Shown piece by piece: positions 1 to 9,188 of a DNA stretch of 38,122 bases. Both the position numbers and the translations under genes were made by a program. Numbering within the stretch: the stretch's first letter is position 1; every line of letters starts with the position of its first letter. The notes below the pieces were generated by a model. It saw nothing but the letters and a program-made list of their open reading frames with translations, was not told where the DNA came from and did not search any database. Source of the DNA: Chara braunii (lineage: Eukaryota; Streptophyta; Charophyceae; Charales; Characeae); contig BFEA01000236.1 of the NCBI GenBank assembly GCA_003427395.1, positions 926,486-964,607 of the forward strand. The letters run 5' to 3'.

Positions 1-265
1 TATCTGCAGGGGTAGCACTGATTCACTGGAAGGCATATTGATGAGTTGGCAAGATATTGGTGTTGCGCTGATGAGCGCTGGACTCAGGGAAACTTTGAAA
101 CACTTTGTATTCATATTTTTGATAATATAAGCTGTGAAACTCGGTTCTCATCTTCTCTACCTTTGTCTATTATCAGACTACTGTTCGTTGTGTGTGGGAG
201 AACGATGCATGGCATGTACACACTTGCGTGAGATGGTCTCCAGGACCCATGCACCAGGCAAAAGG

Positions 266-591
266 AGAGTGAATCTTCCACTAGAACATGGAAAGATGCA
301 TTGCCACGAGGCCCCAAGGATGACAAGCATAGGTCGGGGAAATCTGAGAAGGGACAAAAAAGAGAAAAAAGAAAGAAAAGAAACGGGGTTGTTGTCAGCA
401 CGTGTCTCCCCTAGGGCCTCTGCGTTGTTCTCAGTCCCCGCTGGGCCCCTGTATTCCCGTTGCACAGAAGACAAAAATCATGGAGCTGTATCTTTCCATG
501 TTCTAAGCCAAGATTCACTCTCTTTTTGCACATTTGGAGATCAATTGTGGAAACAGAGAGTGAATCTTTCTGTAGAAATGGAAAGATACAG
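266..591. repeat. three copies of a 35-bp repeat, one inverted
   Basis: A 35-bp sequence starting AGAGTGAATCTT and containing ATGGAAAGAT occurs at 266-300 and 557-591 on the plus strand, and inverted at 487-521. The inverted pair 266-300/487-521 could form a stem with a loop of about 186 bases. It may be a remnant of a small foldback element. Confidence 0.7.
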
Positions 592-1499
592 CCCCACTAT
601 CTTTTTTTTCCCCTTCTTGTTTCTTCTTTTCCTTCTTGGAAAACAGCCTGGGCCTCCGAGGTGGATGACTAGACTGCAGTTATAAACTCTGCCCTGCGAC
701 AGCCACGCGACGGTGGAGTTTGGCCTGCAGTGTAAACTTAAGAGGGGACTGGACTCCGAAAGGGCAGTTTGAGATGTATTTTCAAACTCTAACCCTGACC
801 GTGCCCTAGTTTTCTCTTTTTTTTTTTTTTTTTTAATTGCTCCAATCTATTCGTGGGGAACAGCACGTGCTGGGAACCGGGCCCAGCCTCCCTTGTAATG
901 GAAACACATTCATGATTGATGATAATTGATTATAATTTGGGATGATTGAGGATCATTTAAGATGATTCAGGATGATATAAAGGATGATTGAGGTCAGTGT
1001 CGTACCCCCGTTCACCGTTCACGGACCTGGTGAATGCGGGCTGGTCACCGGTCACGAAAAATGTCACCGGTCGTAGTTCACGGAGTTCATGCAGAACGGG
1101 CCCGGCTAGTAGGGGGGTATTTGTTTCGCATAGGTGTGTGGTCCATGTCAATGGGCACCTGCCCAATTTTTTATTTCTTTTTTTTATCAGGATTTTTTTT
1201 TTAATTGAAAAACAAATAAAAAAAATCAAAAAAGAAACGGAGTTCGGTTGTGTTTGTTATAGCTTCCGTCGGCTGTACCCCCATTCTGAGGGTGTCTAGG
1301 GGCCCTACAAAAAACAGTAATTGACAACAACTTACACAGTGCAAGCGCCATACAACCACCAAAAAAAAAAAAAGGCCGGGCCTCATTTCCCGCCAGGATG
1401 GTTGGCCGTTCGCCAGGCCGTTTCCGTTTCGGGGTGCCATAAAGCACCACACGGAGGCCATCCTTCATTGCATTTCGTTGGGTAGTGGCCGGTCGTGCA

Positions 1500-1503
<4 letters not shown>

Positions 1504-1571
<68 letters not shown>
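1504..1571. repeat. (GA)n microsatellite
   Basis: About 34 uninterrupted GA dinucleotides. They are followed at 1580-1618 by an almost pure G tract. Confidence 0.97.
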
Positions 1572-1573
<2 letters not shown>

Positions 1574-2905
1574 CATAGGGGGTTCAGGGGGGGGGAGGGG
1601 GGCGGGGGGGGGGGGGGGATAGGTGCTATGTGGGGGGTCACCGACACCCCACAAGTTCTATTTTTTTTTCCCGCTTCGTGGCGGTTCTCTTCCAGGGCCC
1701 TGCACCAACCCGAATTGTGTTTCGATAAAGGACTGAGGGACTTCTCTGCTAAAAATAAGGACTGCTGGGAACCATGGGTCAGGATTTTTTCAGAGGGTTT
1801 AAGGGTTCCTAGGCGGCTGAAAAAGTAGGGGTAGGTGGCACACGCCCTGTCGCAGCCCGCGGAACCAGTTCCAGGGACTCCCGATGCTACATGGTTATCT
1901 GCGCAAAATCCGTGTTCCCGTACTTCGTCTGTTCCCCACTTCTCTGCCTTCAGAAAGGACAAGAACCCCACCTCCTACTCGTCGTCTTACTCACCAGGAA
2001 GGATTTGCAATTGCGATTTCGTCAAAACAGACATTTTTTATTTTTTGCGCGAAATTGAAAGTCCATTTTTGAAGCGATTTATCGTGTTTTTCATATTTAA
2101 AAACATTCAAATTCAGCAGATACCATGAAATTTTCCAGTCAATAAGCCACTAGTTTTCGTTCGATTATTCGAAGGAACCGCCTGTTATCGGCGACTGTTG
2201 TTATTTTTCATTACAAATGTTGTAATTTTCGAACAATTTTTTATAGTATACGCAGGATTTATCAATTTTCCACACAACTTTCTTCCTGATCTAAGTATAG
2301 TTCATGTGTTTTTTCATTTCAATATATATAAAACCTGTTTTCAAGTGCACGTAGTTAAAATTTTTACTATTTTTTAGGTTTTTTCGTCTTTTTATCGACT
2401 TTCACGGAATGTTTTATTAACATTGTCAACGTTTGTTTTCTAAATTGATTGGAAAAGGCATCAAGTAAACAATTTTCTTTTGGTTTGCTATTGATTCATC
2501 AGCAATGTTTTTTTTTTTTTTTTTTTTATCTGCATCGTCATGGTAATATAAGAAGATTGTCAATGCGTTTTTCATCTGCAAGTCCTGTTTTTTTTTGTCA
2601 CACGTGGGAACAAAACGCCTGCACAACACATTATAAGATCCAACGCACGTTGCAAATGGAACAACTAACTTAAAAATTGATACATAGATGTGATCCACAC
2701 GATAATTTTTTGTCAAAAAATTGTTAATCATATCATTTTTTTTTTGAGTTCGTCACAATTATTACGTTGCAATAGCAATAAACAACTCATAATTTGTCCA
2801 CATCTAAATGATGTCTGTCGCTGTCGATCCATGTCTATTACTTAGCCACTTATCATTTTTTAATAATTATCATCGCTCATACTCTTACGTTTTCCTATTA
2901 TCATA

Positions 2906-3322
2906 TTACTTACGGCTCCTATTTGTTGCATTCATTATGGGAATCCACATCGTTGCATCGTTCGAGCCGTCGAGCATGCACGCCGGGATAGGTGGAATAG
3001 GCATGCTTTCAAAGTTCGTCACGAAAGTAGACCAACCTTCAAGCCTTCGACCCTCGCGCATCAATGTAATTTTTTTTTCCTCGTTCACTTGCAAAGCTGC
3101 TTCGTGACATTCCACATACTCTTCCACTATCCCTGCTTGTCCTTGACTTCCGTAAATTCGGACGTCATACACGTCGATTTCTGTTAACCTCACGGCAACT
3201 ACAAATAATTTACATCCACCAACTTCGCATCTTACTATTGACTCACATTCGTATAGAAACGGACCGTTTCTTGTTGTGAGAGATGCCCCTGCAGGCACTG
3301 CGATGGGAGTGATGCGCGCCAT
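2906..3322 (-). CDS. hypothetical protein, 138 residues
   Basis: An open frame of 138 codons starts with ATG (MARITPIAVPAG) and ends with TAA. I recognise no family. The protein is of mixed composition with scattered cysteines (ECESIVRCEVGGC around residues 25-37) and has no signal peptide or membrane segment. It lies downstream, on the same strand, of the broken reading frames at 3533-4732 and of the C-terminal half of the split ORF2 gene, so it may be the last gene or exon of the outer mobile locus. The normal composition and regular start and stop favour a real gene. The surrounding DNA is AT-rich, so a chance frame of this length is less likely there than in GC-rich DNA. Function unknown. 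Confidence 0.4.
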   Translation of the reverse strand: MARITPIAVPAGASLTTRNGPFLYECESIVRCEVGGCKLFVVAVRLTEIDVYDVRIYGSQGQAGIVEEYVECHEAALQVNEEKKITLMREGRRLEGWSTFVTNFESMPIPPIPACMLDGSNDATMWIPIMNATNRSRK

Positions 3323-3532
3323 TGTTGTATAAAGTTCGTGTATTATTGTCTCCTGTTGTAATGTCGAGCACTACAACCCTGCAAGATCGATTACATAATA
3401 TTGTTCAAAATTAGTCATGCGACAAATATCGACATTATTCGAAAGAAGAAATTGTAGTTTATGATACAACGAAGAGTGTCTAAGAAAAATAAAAAATAAA
3501 AGAAAAAATAAATTCAAACACGTTTGTTTATG

Positions 3533-3895
3533 CTAACTTTGAGCTTGTAAATTGCAAATGTTTGCGATTTTCAAAACTTCGTCCACATCATCGGAACAGG
3601 AAAACGAAATAACAGGTGAAAAAAACACGATTAAACATAACAAAAAAAATAATTTTGCGTTCACCACACAAAATGAAACTAACGATTGTTGCAGTGCGCT
3701 AACAATTCCTATCTCCATAGTGTTCAAAGTCATTAACATATATGACCATTGAAGCCCGGAACGCGTCTCAGCGATGAAGCGCATTGATTGTTGAACATGT
3801 CTCGACCTGGACAAACGTGCTATGCTACTGGCTACTATCCTAGGTCCTGTGAAGAATAAGAGGTAGAAAATTTGTTGCGTGCTTAATGTCTTCAC
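3533..3895 (-). CDS. possible exon or gene fragment of unknown function
   Basis: An open minus-strand frame whose convincing part starts near 3850 (GPRIVASSIARLSRS) and continues through an RHVQQSMRFIAETRSG segment. Just upstream on the coding strand lies a pyrimidine-rich stretch ending in TTCTTCACAG, which looks like a 3' splice site. The segment may therefore be an exon of the gene at 4732-3840. The C-terminal part is hydrophobic (LFFLLCLIVFFSPVISF), which could be a membrane segment or translated intron. No known domain is recognised. The exon reading is inference. Confidence 0.25.
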   Translation of the reverse strand: MKTLSTQQIFYLLFFTGPRIVASSIARLSRSRHVQQSMRFIAETRSGLQWSYMLMTLNTMEIGIVSALQQSLVSFCVVNAKLFFLLCLIVFFSPVISFSCSDDVDEVLKIANICNLQAQS

Positions 3896-4732
3896 AATAC
3901 GGACAATCTATCACTATCTTCTGTCTGCCACCCACTAACGGTACTTCTTTCTATCCCGATCGATGATACTGCTTCGTACAAATCACGTCATCCGTGTCCC
4001 ATTTTTTATGCTCGAATGTGAACACTATTTCCTCACATTTGTCGAAAAGGTAGTGAAGTTGCACGTGCACCAAACTGTCAACCCTATACACTAACTCTTT
4101 TCTAAGTGTCGCGTCAATTTTCAACCGATTCCGAAACTGTTCGAGTTTGCTCGAACCCGCGGGGTCCCAAAATTCTTCCCGGGCAGTGAACAACACATTC
4201 ATTGTCGTGCTGGTGATCTTCGCTGCTGTAAAAAGTGTCACTATGACCGTGTCACTATGACCGTGCCTCTATTGCATACTCGGATTCGACCATAGAAATC
4301 CACCACCACCGGTGCAAGAAAATCTTTTCTGCCAATGAAATACCACGTGCACACTTTTTGTTCCAATTTGTCTTTCTCGTCTCAGTCTTGTTTCCTGCAT
4401 ACCTCCCTCCAGTTGGCTAGCATCTCCAAAGGATCCACAATGTCTTTCCTCGATACAATGACGTATGCGTCATCCTCCTTTGTGTAGAGGTACCACATAT
4501 TTGATGCATTGTCGGACACAATCGTCTCTTGTCCGTTGACAAACCCCATGATCGATAGAATTTCACCATCCGGTCCAACTTCGTTTTCGACATGTATGTA
4601 CTCATAATTCGCAAATTCATCGAAGCTATCAACCGACCAAATGTTAGTGTCTAAGATAATGAGATCCTCAACTGTTGATGGAACTTGATGAGAGGATCCG
4701 CTTCCATGCGAGTTTGTTTGACCGACTTCCAT
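3840..4732 (-). pseudogene. broken gene of unknown function (TGA, 14-bp duplication, TAG)
   Basis: The coding sense starts at 4732 (MEVGQTNSHGSG) and stays open to an in-frame TGA at 4384-4382. It continues in the same frame through KVCTWYFIGRKDFLAP until a perfect 14-bp tandem duplication (4235-4248 and 4249-4262, unit GTGTCACTATGACC). This duplication shifts the frame; counting it once joins TVIV directly to TLFTAAKITS. The second part runs to a TAG at 3953-3951, after which coding-like sequence including a CPYC motif continues to 3840. No family is recognised. The uniform frame with a stop, plus a recent-looking small duplication, points to a decayed gene. It lies between the C-terminal half of the split ORF2 gene and the ORFs at 3895-2906, all on one strand, perhaps part of the outer mobile locus. 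Confidence 0.55.
4235..4262. repeat. 14-bp perfect tandem duplication
   Basis: Two adjacent copies of GTGTCACTATGACC. Fourteen is not a multiple of three, so the duplication accounts for the frame change inside the broken gene at 4732-3840. Confidence 0.95.
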
Positions 4733-4909
4733 CCTGCAAGTTGAGCGTGTAGACGAACAAAATTCACGAGTTTCGTCATATTACATTTTGAATATTGTTC
4801 ACAAGCACGTCTATTATACAATTACAAAATTTTTTAACTACGAAGATGCTCCATATAGCGGATAAAAACATAAAAAACAGTATCTCCGCTATGATTACAT
4901 TGTCACTAA

Positions 4910-5482
4910 CTACATCCCTTTAGTAGGAGGTCTGATAACCCGTCCGAATCTTGTGACGTACGGGGTTTGTCGCGGACGAGGTCGTGCACTGAAACCATAC
5001 ATAGCATTCATGAACGATCCATATACGTGGATCTGCGGCTCTTTGATTGTTGCATTATCCGAAAATACCGACATGTATTTCAACCTAACAAACCCTCCCG
5101 GACGTGCTAAGGAATTCCCAATGGCGTCTCGTATGGCAACGCTTTCTCTTTCAGCTGTTGCCACAATGCCGGATTTTGAATCTGGCCATCTATCACTACA
5201 TCTGACCGTCCATCTAGATCCATGCGAACAGGCAACCACCAACCCTGTGGCGGCCGAAGAAAAAGCATGTTCCGTGATACACGCACAACTGCATTTACAA
5301 GTTTTCTGGATTTGTTTGAAGAAGCCACACATAACACTCTTGCGAATTCATATCCGGTAATACTCAACCGCACGCAACAGTATGATACAGCTCGTGGATA
5401 AATTCCTGGGCAACGGAGTGGGTACTGCTCCAAGAATAAACAATGACGAGCTGTGTCTATCAACTCTTGTTTCAGCGAACAC
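4910..5482 (-). pseudogene. ORF2-family copy A: C-terminal half of a gene split by the 26-kb element
   Basis: From 5482 downward the coding sense begins SLKQELIDTARHC and continues YPLRCPGIYPRAVSYCCVRL, then the conserved IRDAIGNSLARP..FVRLKYMSVF block, ending at 4910. It aligns along its length with the C-terminal two-thirds of copy B (16159-15125) and copy C (29709-30563). It has no N-terminal part: the upstream sequence is the left terminal inverted repeat of the element. The missing half is at 32136-31688, and the codon phase matches once the 2-bp target duplication is counted once. A one-base deletion near 5139 separates KEKA (one frame) from AIRDAIGNSL (another), so the copy is also frameshifted. 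Function unknown; no known domain is recognised. Identity as one half of a split gene is strongly supported. Confidence 0.85.
5481..5482. repeat. left target-site duplication (CA)
   Basis: CA directly precedes the left inverted repeat and recurs directly after the right one (31688-31689). Counting it once restores the reading frame and the length of the interrupted ORF2 gene relative to copy B. Confidence 0.75.
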
Positions 5483-5514
5483 AACACGTTATTCATTAAA
5501 ATAGGACATTATAC
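5483..5514 (+). repeat. left terminal inverted repeat
   Basis: A 32-bp end that matches the reverse complement of 31656-31687 at 31 of 32 positions. The outermost bases are CAACA and the inner part reads AAAATAGGACATTATA. Similarity stops at once beyond the repeat. Confidence 0.9.
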
Positions 5515-5955
5515 TGTGTCATTTTTCTAATGAATTAATTTTTGGCTGCAGCCTAAGCAACGTAGGCATGCCCATCCAGGGGTTGGGATCCTTACTTGTT
5601 GAACATCAAAAACCCGCCACCACATGCAGAAGCGTGCTGAGATCCATACTTGTGAACCTTCATAAATGAAATCCCAAATGTGGAAGTGTGTTGGGATCCT
5701 TACTTGTTGAATATCAAAAATATGTTGGTGATCCTGTGGGGAAGTGTGTTGGGATCCATACTAGTCAAACTTCATAAACGAACAACGATTGGCACGCCAA
5801 ACGGAACCCTGTGTGGAACTGTGCTGTGATCCTAACTTGTCAAACTTCAATTTCATAAATGTGATAAAAGACAAAGTAACTATATTGTGACACTGTCCTC
5901 TTTCTTACGAATTCATTTTTGACTGCAGTGTTTGTACATGGGCATGCTCGCCCAG
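5515..5955. repeat. duplicated segment at the left end of the element
   Basis: About 70 bp immediately inside the left inverted repeat (5514-5581: ACTGTGTCATTTTT, then AATTTTTGGCTGCAG, then GGCATGCCCATCCAG) recur in diverged form at about 5890-5955 (ACACTGTCCTCTTTC, TTTTTGACTGCAG, GGCATGCTCGCCCAG). Each copy is followed by subterminal repeats, so the left end appears to have grown by tandem duplication of about 375 bp. Confidence 0.6.
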
Positions 5956-6010
5956 TCGCCCCAAATGCGAAAGTTTGCTGACATCCATAGTTGTAGAAAT
6001 TTTGTAAACA
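5581..6010 (+). repeat. left subterminal repeats
   Basis: Six degenerate units built around GAAGTGTGTTGGGATCCATACT followed by TGTCAAACTTCATAAA or a variant, starting near 5581, 5631, 5683, 5741, 5816 and 5969. The first four are spaced by about 50-58 bp. Such arrays are typical transposase-binding regions in plant DNA transposons. Binding here is inference. Confidence 0.75.
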
Positions 6011-6443
6011 AAATTAGCAATGTAATTAGATTGAATTAGATTAAGTTGTGCTCCATCGCGATGAATATCCGCATTTCAAATGGCTATGCAAAGAAGGTTT
6101 GGGCATCCACTGACCAATTTCACATAAGATGAGATTTCTCATTCATCCACTAACCAGTTTCACAATCATGTTTACACTTCCAGTTGAACAGAATTCGAAA
6201 CATGGAACACAATACTTCAACTTGAACAGAATTCGGAACATGGAACATTACGTGACAAAGATTACAAAGCCCATACATGACGCAGGACATGCATTGAGCT
6301 TGCCGTAGATAATGCGAACTCGAAACGATAAAAAAAAGCAATGCCTCTGGCAGAAGGACGATTGAATAATGTCTCGATTTACGAAATTTAACGATCAACG
6401 AATGAAACACCTTAAAAAAAAGTTTCGAAGTCAATCAAATCCA

Positions 6444-7793
6444 TCAAAGACAACGATGTTCTAAGACACATGATGCTAATTGTCGTCTAAGAAGCGGAAT
6501 ATCTTTACAAGAGAACCGGAAAGGCGGTCGATCTCCATGTTGCAACAATGTCACATACATCAACATGAACACACTACAGCTTGCTCCATCCACTTGTCTC
6601 GGAACTCCATCCACCACAACATTTCCCACAATGGACTTCCAATTCCTACCTGACTGCCTATGTGATGTTTGACGTTCCAAATACTGCACANTCAACCCGA
6701 AAACACTAAGGTAAAAACTAGAATCAGCTACAATGCGAGGAAAAAAATAAAAAATTTCGAGAACATCATATCTCATGTTGACGGAATCGAGGATCCAGTG
6801 ATCATCATCTTTGTGGACAGGAGCGAAGATAATATCGTAACGAAGCAAATCTACATTTTTAGCCCACCTCTGCACCCCACCGTGTCCTTGAAGTCGTAGT
6901 TTACTGAAGAAGAACGAATTAAAGCTGAAGACTTGAAGGCCTCAAGAGATGTCACGTGACCCACATGCGGTCGACCTCAACAACGCCATAATGAAATTGA
7001 CCACCTCATCATTCACCCTGCCGTTGACATGCACGAGGGTGAGGAGATCTTTTGCTGCAATCCGAAATTAACCATCGCCCAGTATAGAGAGAATAGTGTT
7101 AGACGGCACCGAGCCTCGTACAATGTGATCCAAAACCCCCAAGCTCAGAGGCGCAATCGTCGCAGCGAAACTTTTCCCGCGTGCTGCACTTGTTGCCCGC
7201 ACTGCACAACATCGAGCAAAGGACACGTGGGGTTCCCCCGGTGCATGACGCATTGCTAAGTACTTCTCATACATGGCCTGACCCCTACTCACAGATCGTG
7301 GATATGTCCCTTTCTCTGGGGCAAGAAAAGAAAGACATTCCTCAATGGCAACGGTGTACTCCTTCTTCCCGATCTTGACATCAACCCCTTATGCCTTTAA
7401 CATATCCTTGTGTTTTTTACTCAACCCGAGGACTTTCTGCAATATGTGCTCTGGATATTTGGAGGATCTCCGTGTTCGAGATGACACCACCCCTATACAA
7501 CAGAAGAAAGACAAACAGAAAAATGAGAACCATACATTCGTACAGACGCAACAGTCAAGCAGGACCTTTCCGACCACAGGACCCTGATCTCGCGTGGTCA
7601 TGTGCACCCAGGTGCGGTTGTGCAACTGGAAAACAAAATGACTGCGACATCCGAGCTTATCACCCCCGCACTTCGCAACGGAAAACCACCACGACTCTTC
7701 GAAGCCGGAGGCCAGCAATCCGCGAAGCTCGGACTGCGGCGGACTTTTGAACACGCCAGTCCCACTGAGACTGACCACATCACGCATCGACAA
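6444..7793 (-). pseudogene. Ulp1/C48-type cysteine protease, broken by in-frame stops
   Basis: One minus-strand frame can be followed from about 7793 to 6444, interrupted by TAA (7391-7389), TAA (7070-7068) and TGA (6944-6942) without an indel. After the second stop the sequence has the layout of a Ulp1 catalytic domain: LVHVNGRVNDEVVNFIMALL, then FNSFFFSKL, RWAKNVDLLRYD, the catalytic His in HKDDDHWIL, and the Gln-Cys block VPRQVDGASCSVFML. Ulp1 proteases cleave SUMO-like proteins and are often carried by plant DNA transposons. The Asp expected about 17 residues after the His is replaced by Tyr in EIFYFF, and the Gly usual after the catalytic Cys is Ser. The protein was therefore probably inactive even if translated. 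The upstream part (residues before LVHVNG) is unrecognised. One N at 6691 falls in the domain. Confidence 0.8.
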
Positions 7794-8128
7794 AGGAAGT
7801 TCGGATCCCGGCGGACTAAAACCGGCACTATTCCCGAGAAGGGAAAACTGTCAGTCCAGGTACTCGGCCACTTTCTTAGCACCTTGGCCACTTCCTCAGC
7901 CGGGGCAGATCCTTCCTTGGATGGAGTGTAAGGTTTTGGACGAAGTTTTCGCCGCCCTCGACTAGCAACCCAGCCGAGTCACAGATAGGCGGACGAGCTG
8001 GAGTAGGAAGGGCTTCTGGCTGTAGCATGCCAGCACCCGGAACTTCCCGTATGCACAGACAGTGTGGACAGTCGTCGTGTGTATAGCACGGACTATAATC
8101 CGGCGACATCCGGATGCGCAGGCGTTCT
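7794..8128 (-). other. linker between the protease and methyltransferase-like genes
   Basis: No continuous frame joins the two broken genes across this interval. A coding-like minus-strand segment at 8109-7876 (MSPDYSPCYTHDDCPHC) contains five cysteines in its first part and may be an exon. The palindrome (7796-7817) and stop codons follow. Whether the protease and methyltransferase-like regions were once one gene cannot be decided from the sequence. Confidence 0.4.
7796..7817 (-). repeat. dispersed palindrome copy (core AAGTTCGGATCCCGG)
   Basis: First copy met inside the element. It sits in front of the protease frame, where it reads SAGFSPPGSELP or SAGIRTSF depending on frame. Confidence 0.85.
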
Positions 8129-8945
8129 TTAAGGCTTACAAGTCTGTTTCTCTCTCCGCTCCTTCGATGGTGAATTTGGCGCAGGCAAAGCGAGCACGTC
8201 GAGAGCCTGACCGCTGAACTTCGATTTTTTTGGGGACGTCAAATGCTGTCCTCCACCGCACTCGCCTTCCCCTTCGGCGGCAAGGGTGGCCTGCATTACC
8301 AGAGACTTCAGCGCCGACGAAGCGAGGGCAGCTGCCACGGAAGATGCGACGTTGGCAGTTGCGGACGGACGGGCAGACACGTTGTGGTCGCGGAGGATAC
8401 CGTTGATAACTTCGTCGATGCTTATACGTCGACTTTTTTCAGACGAGATGATAGCGACGGAAGCCTCGTCGAACCGGCGCTGCAAGTCGACAGCAGACGT
8501 CAGTGGACGGAGCGCATAATCTTCAGACTCTGTGGAAAGGCTGCTGACCACTTGTGTCTCCATCTCTATTGCTGTGGCATCGTCGTCGCCATCATCCTCG
8601 TGATGCTCTCCATACAGTTGTTCGAACTCGTCAGACGACTCTCCTGATCCGGCATCGTCCTCATTGTGTTCCACTTCGTCTTCTCTAGACCCGGCACCCT
8701 CCCTTCCTTCAAACAAATCAATTAGCTCCGTTTTTCCCGCTTCCTCCCCTTCCACCTCTTCTTCCCCTTCTTCCTCCCCTTCTTGCGCTCCCTTCTGTTC
8801 CTCCGTTTCCTCCCCTACTTCCCTCCCACGAAACTCGTCCCCTTCCGCGGTACCCGTGCCAAATCGTGAGGACCGCCCTTCGGTCCCCGTGCACGCTGCC
8901 CCTCTCAACGGCACGACAATCTCTGGCCGACAAACCCCGCCCGAA

Positions 8946-8969
8946 GAAGTTCGGATCTCGGCGGACTTC
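8946..8969 (-). repeat. dispersed palindrome inside coding sequence
   Basis: A copy of the palindrome lies in frame within the C-terminal linker of the methyltransferase-like gene. There it encodes SAEIRTSSG without breaking the reading frame. Confidence 0.85.
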
Positions 8970-9164
8970 GTGGTCTCCGTGTCGCCGGACCCTGCACTTG
9001 CAGCCTCCCGCTGCAATCCTTGCGGCCGTCGCTCCCACGCAAGCGACACCGTTCCGACGTCTCCGTCCCTTGCCGCAATGCTGTAAATTTCTCGATCCGT
9101 ACTTGGATCCCCCGACCCCGAGCAGCTTCGCATTCCGGACCGCTCAGGCGGCTCCTCACCCGAT

Positions 9165-9188
9165 GTAGTCCGGATCCCGGCGGAGTTC
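9165..9188 (-). repeat. dispersed palindrome inside coding sequence
   Basis: A second in-frame copy in the same gene, encoding NSAGIRTTSG. It is separated from the first by about 220 bp. Confidence 0.85.

Larger units (their letters stand above)
1..2905. other. gene-free repeat-rich and AT-rich stretch
   Basis: No protein-coding gene could be supported here. The stretch holds short inverted repeats (266-591), a T-run near 820-835, degenerate GATGATT-like repeats at about 910-990, a GA microsatellite, a G-rich run, and strongly AT-rich DNA from about 2030 to 2800. Reading frames across the GA tract give only Arg-Glu or Ser-Leu low-complexity peptides. Confidence 0.7.

Noticed and set aside
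1465-1971. Open frames across the GA tract on both strands
   Set aside because: The translations are poly(Arg-Glu) or poly(Ser-Leu) produced by the microsatellite.
8664-9086. Ser/Pro-rich plus-strand frame
   Set aside because: Antisense shadow of the acidic linker of the methyltransferase-like gene.
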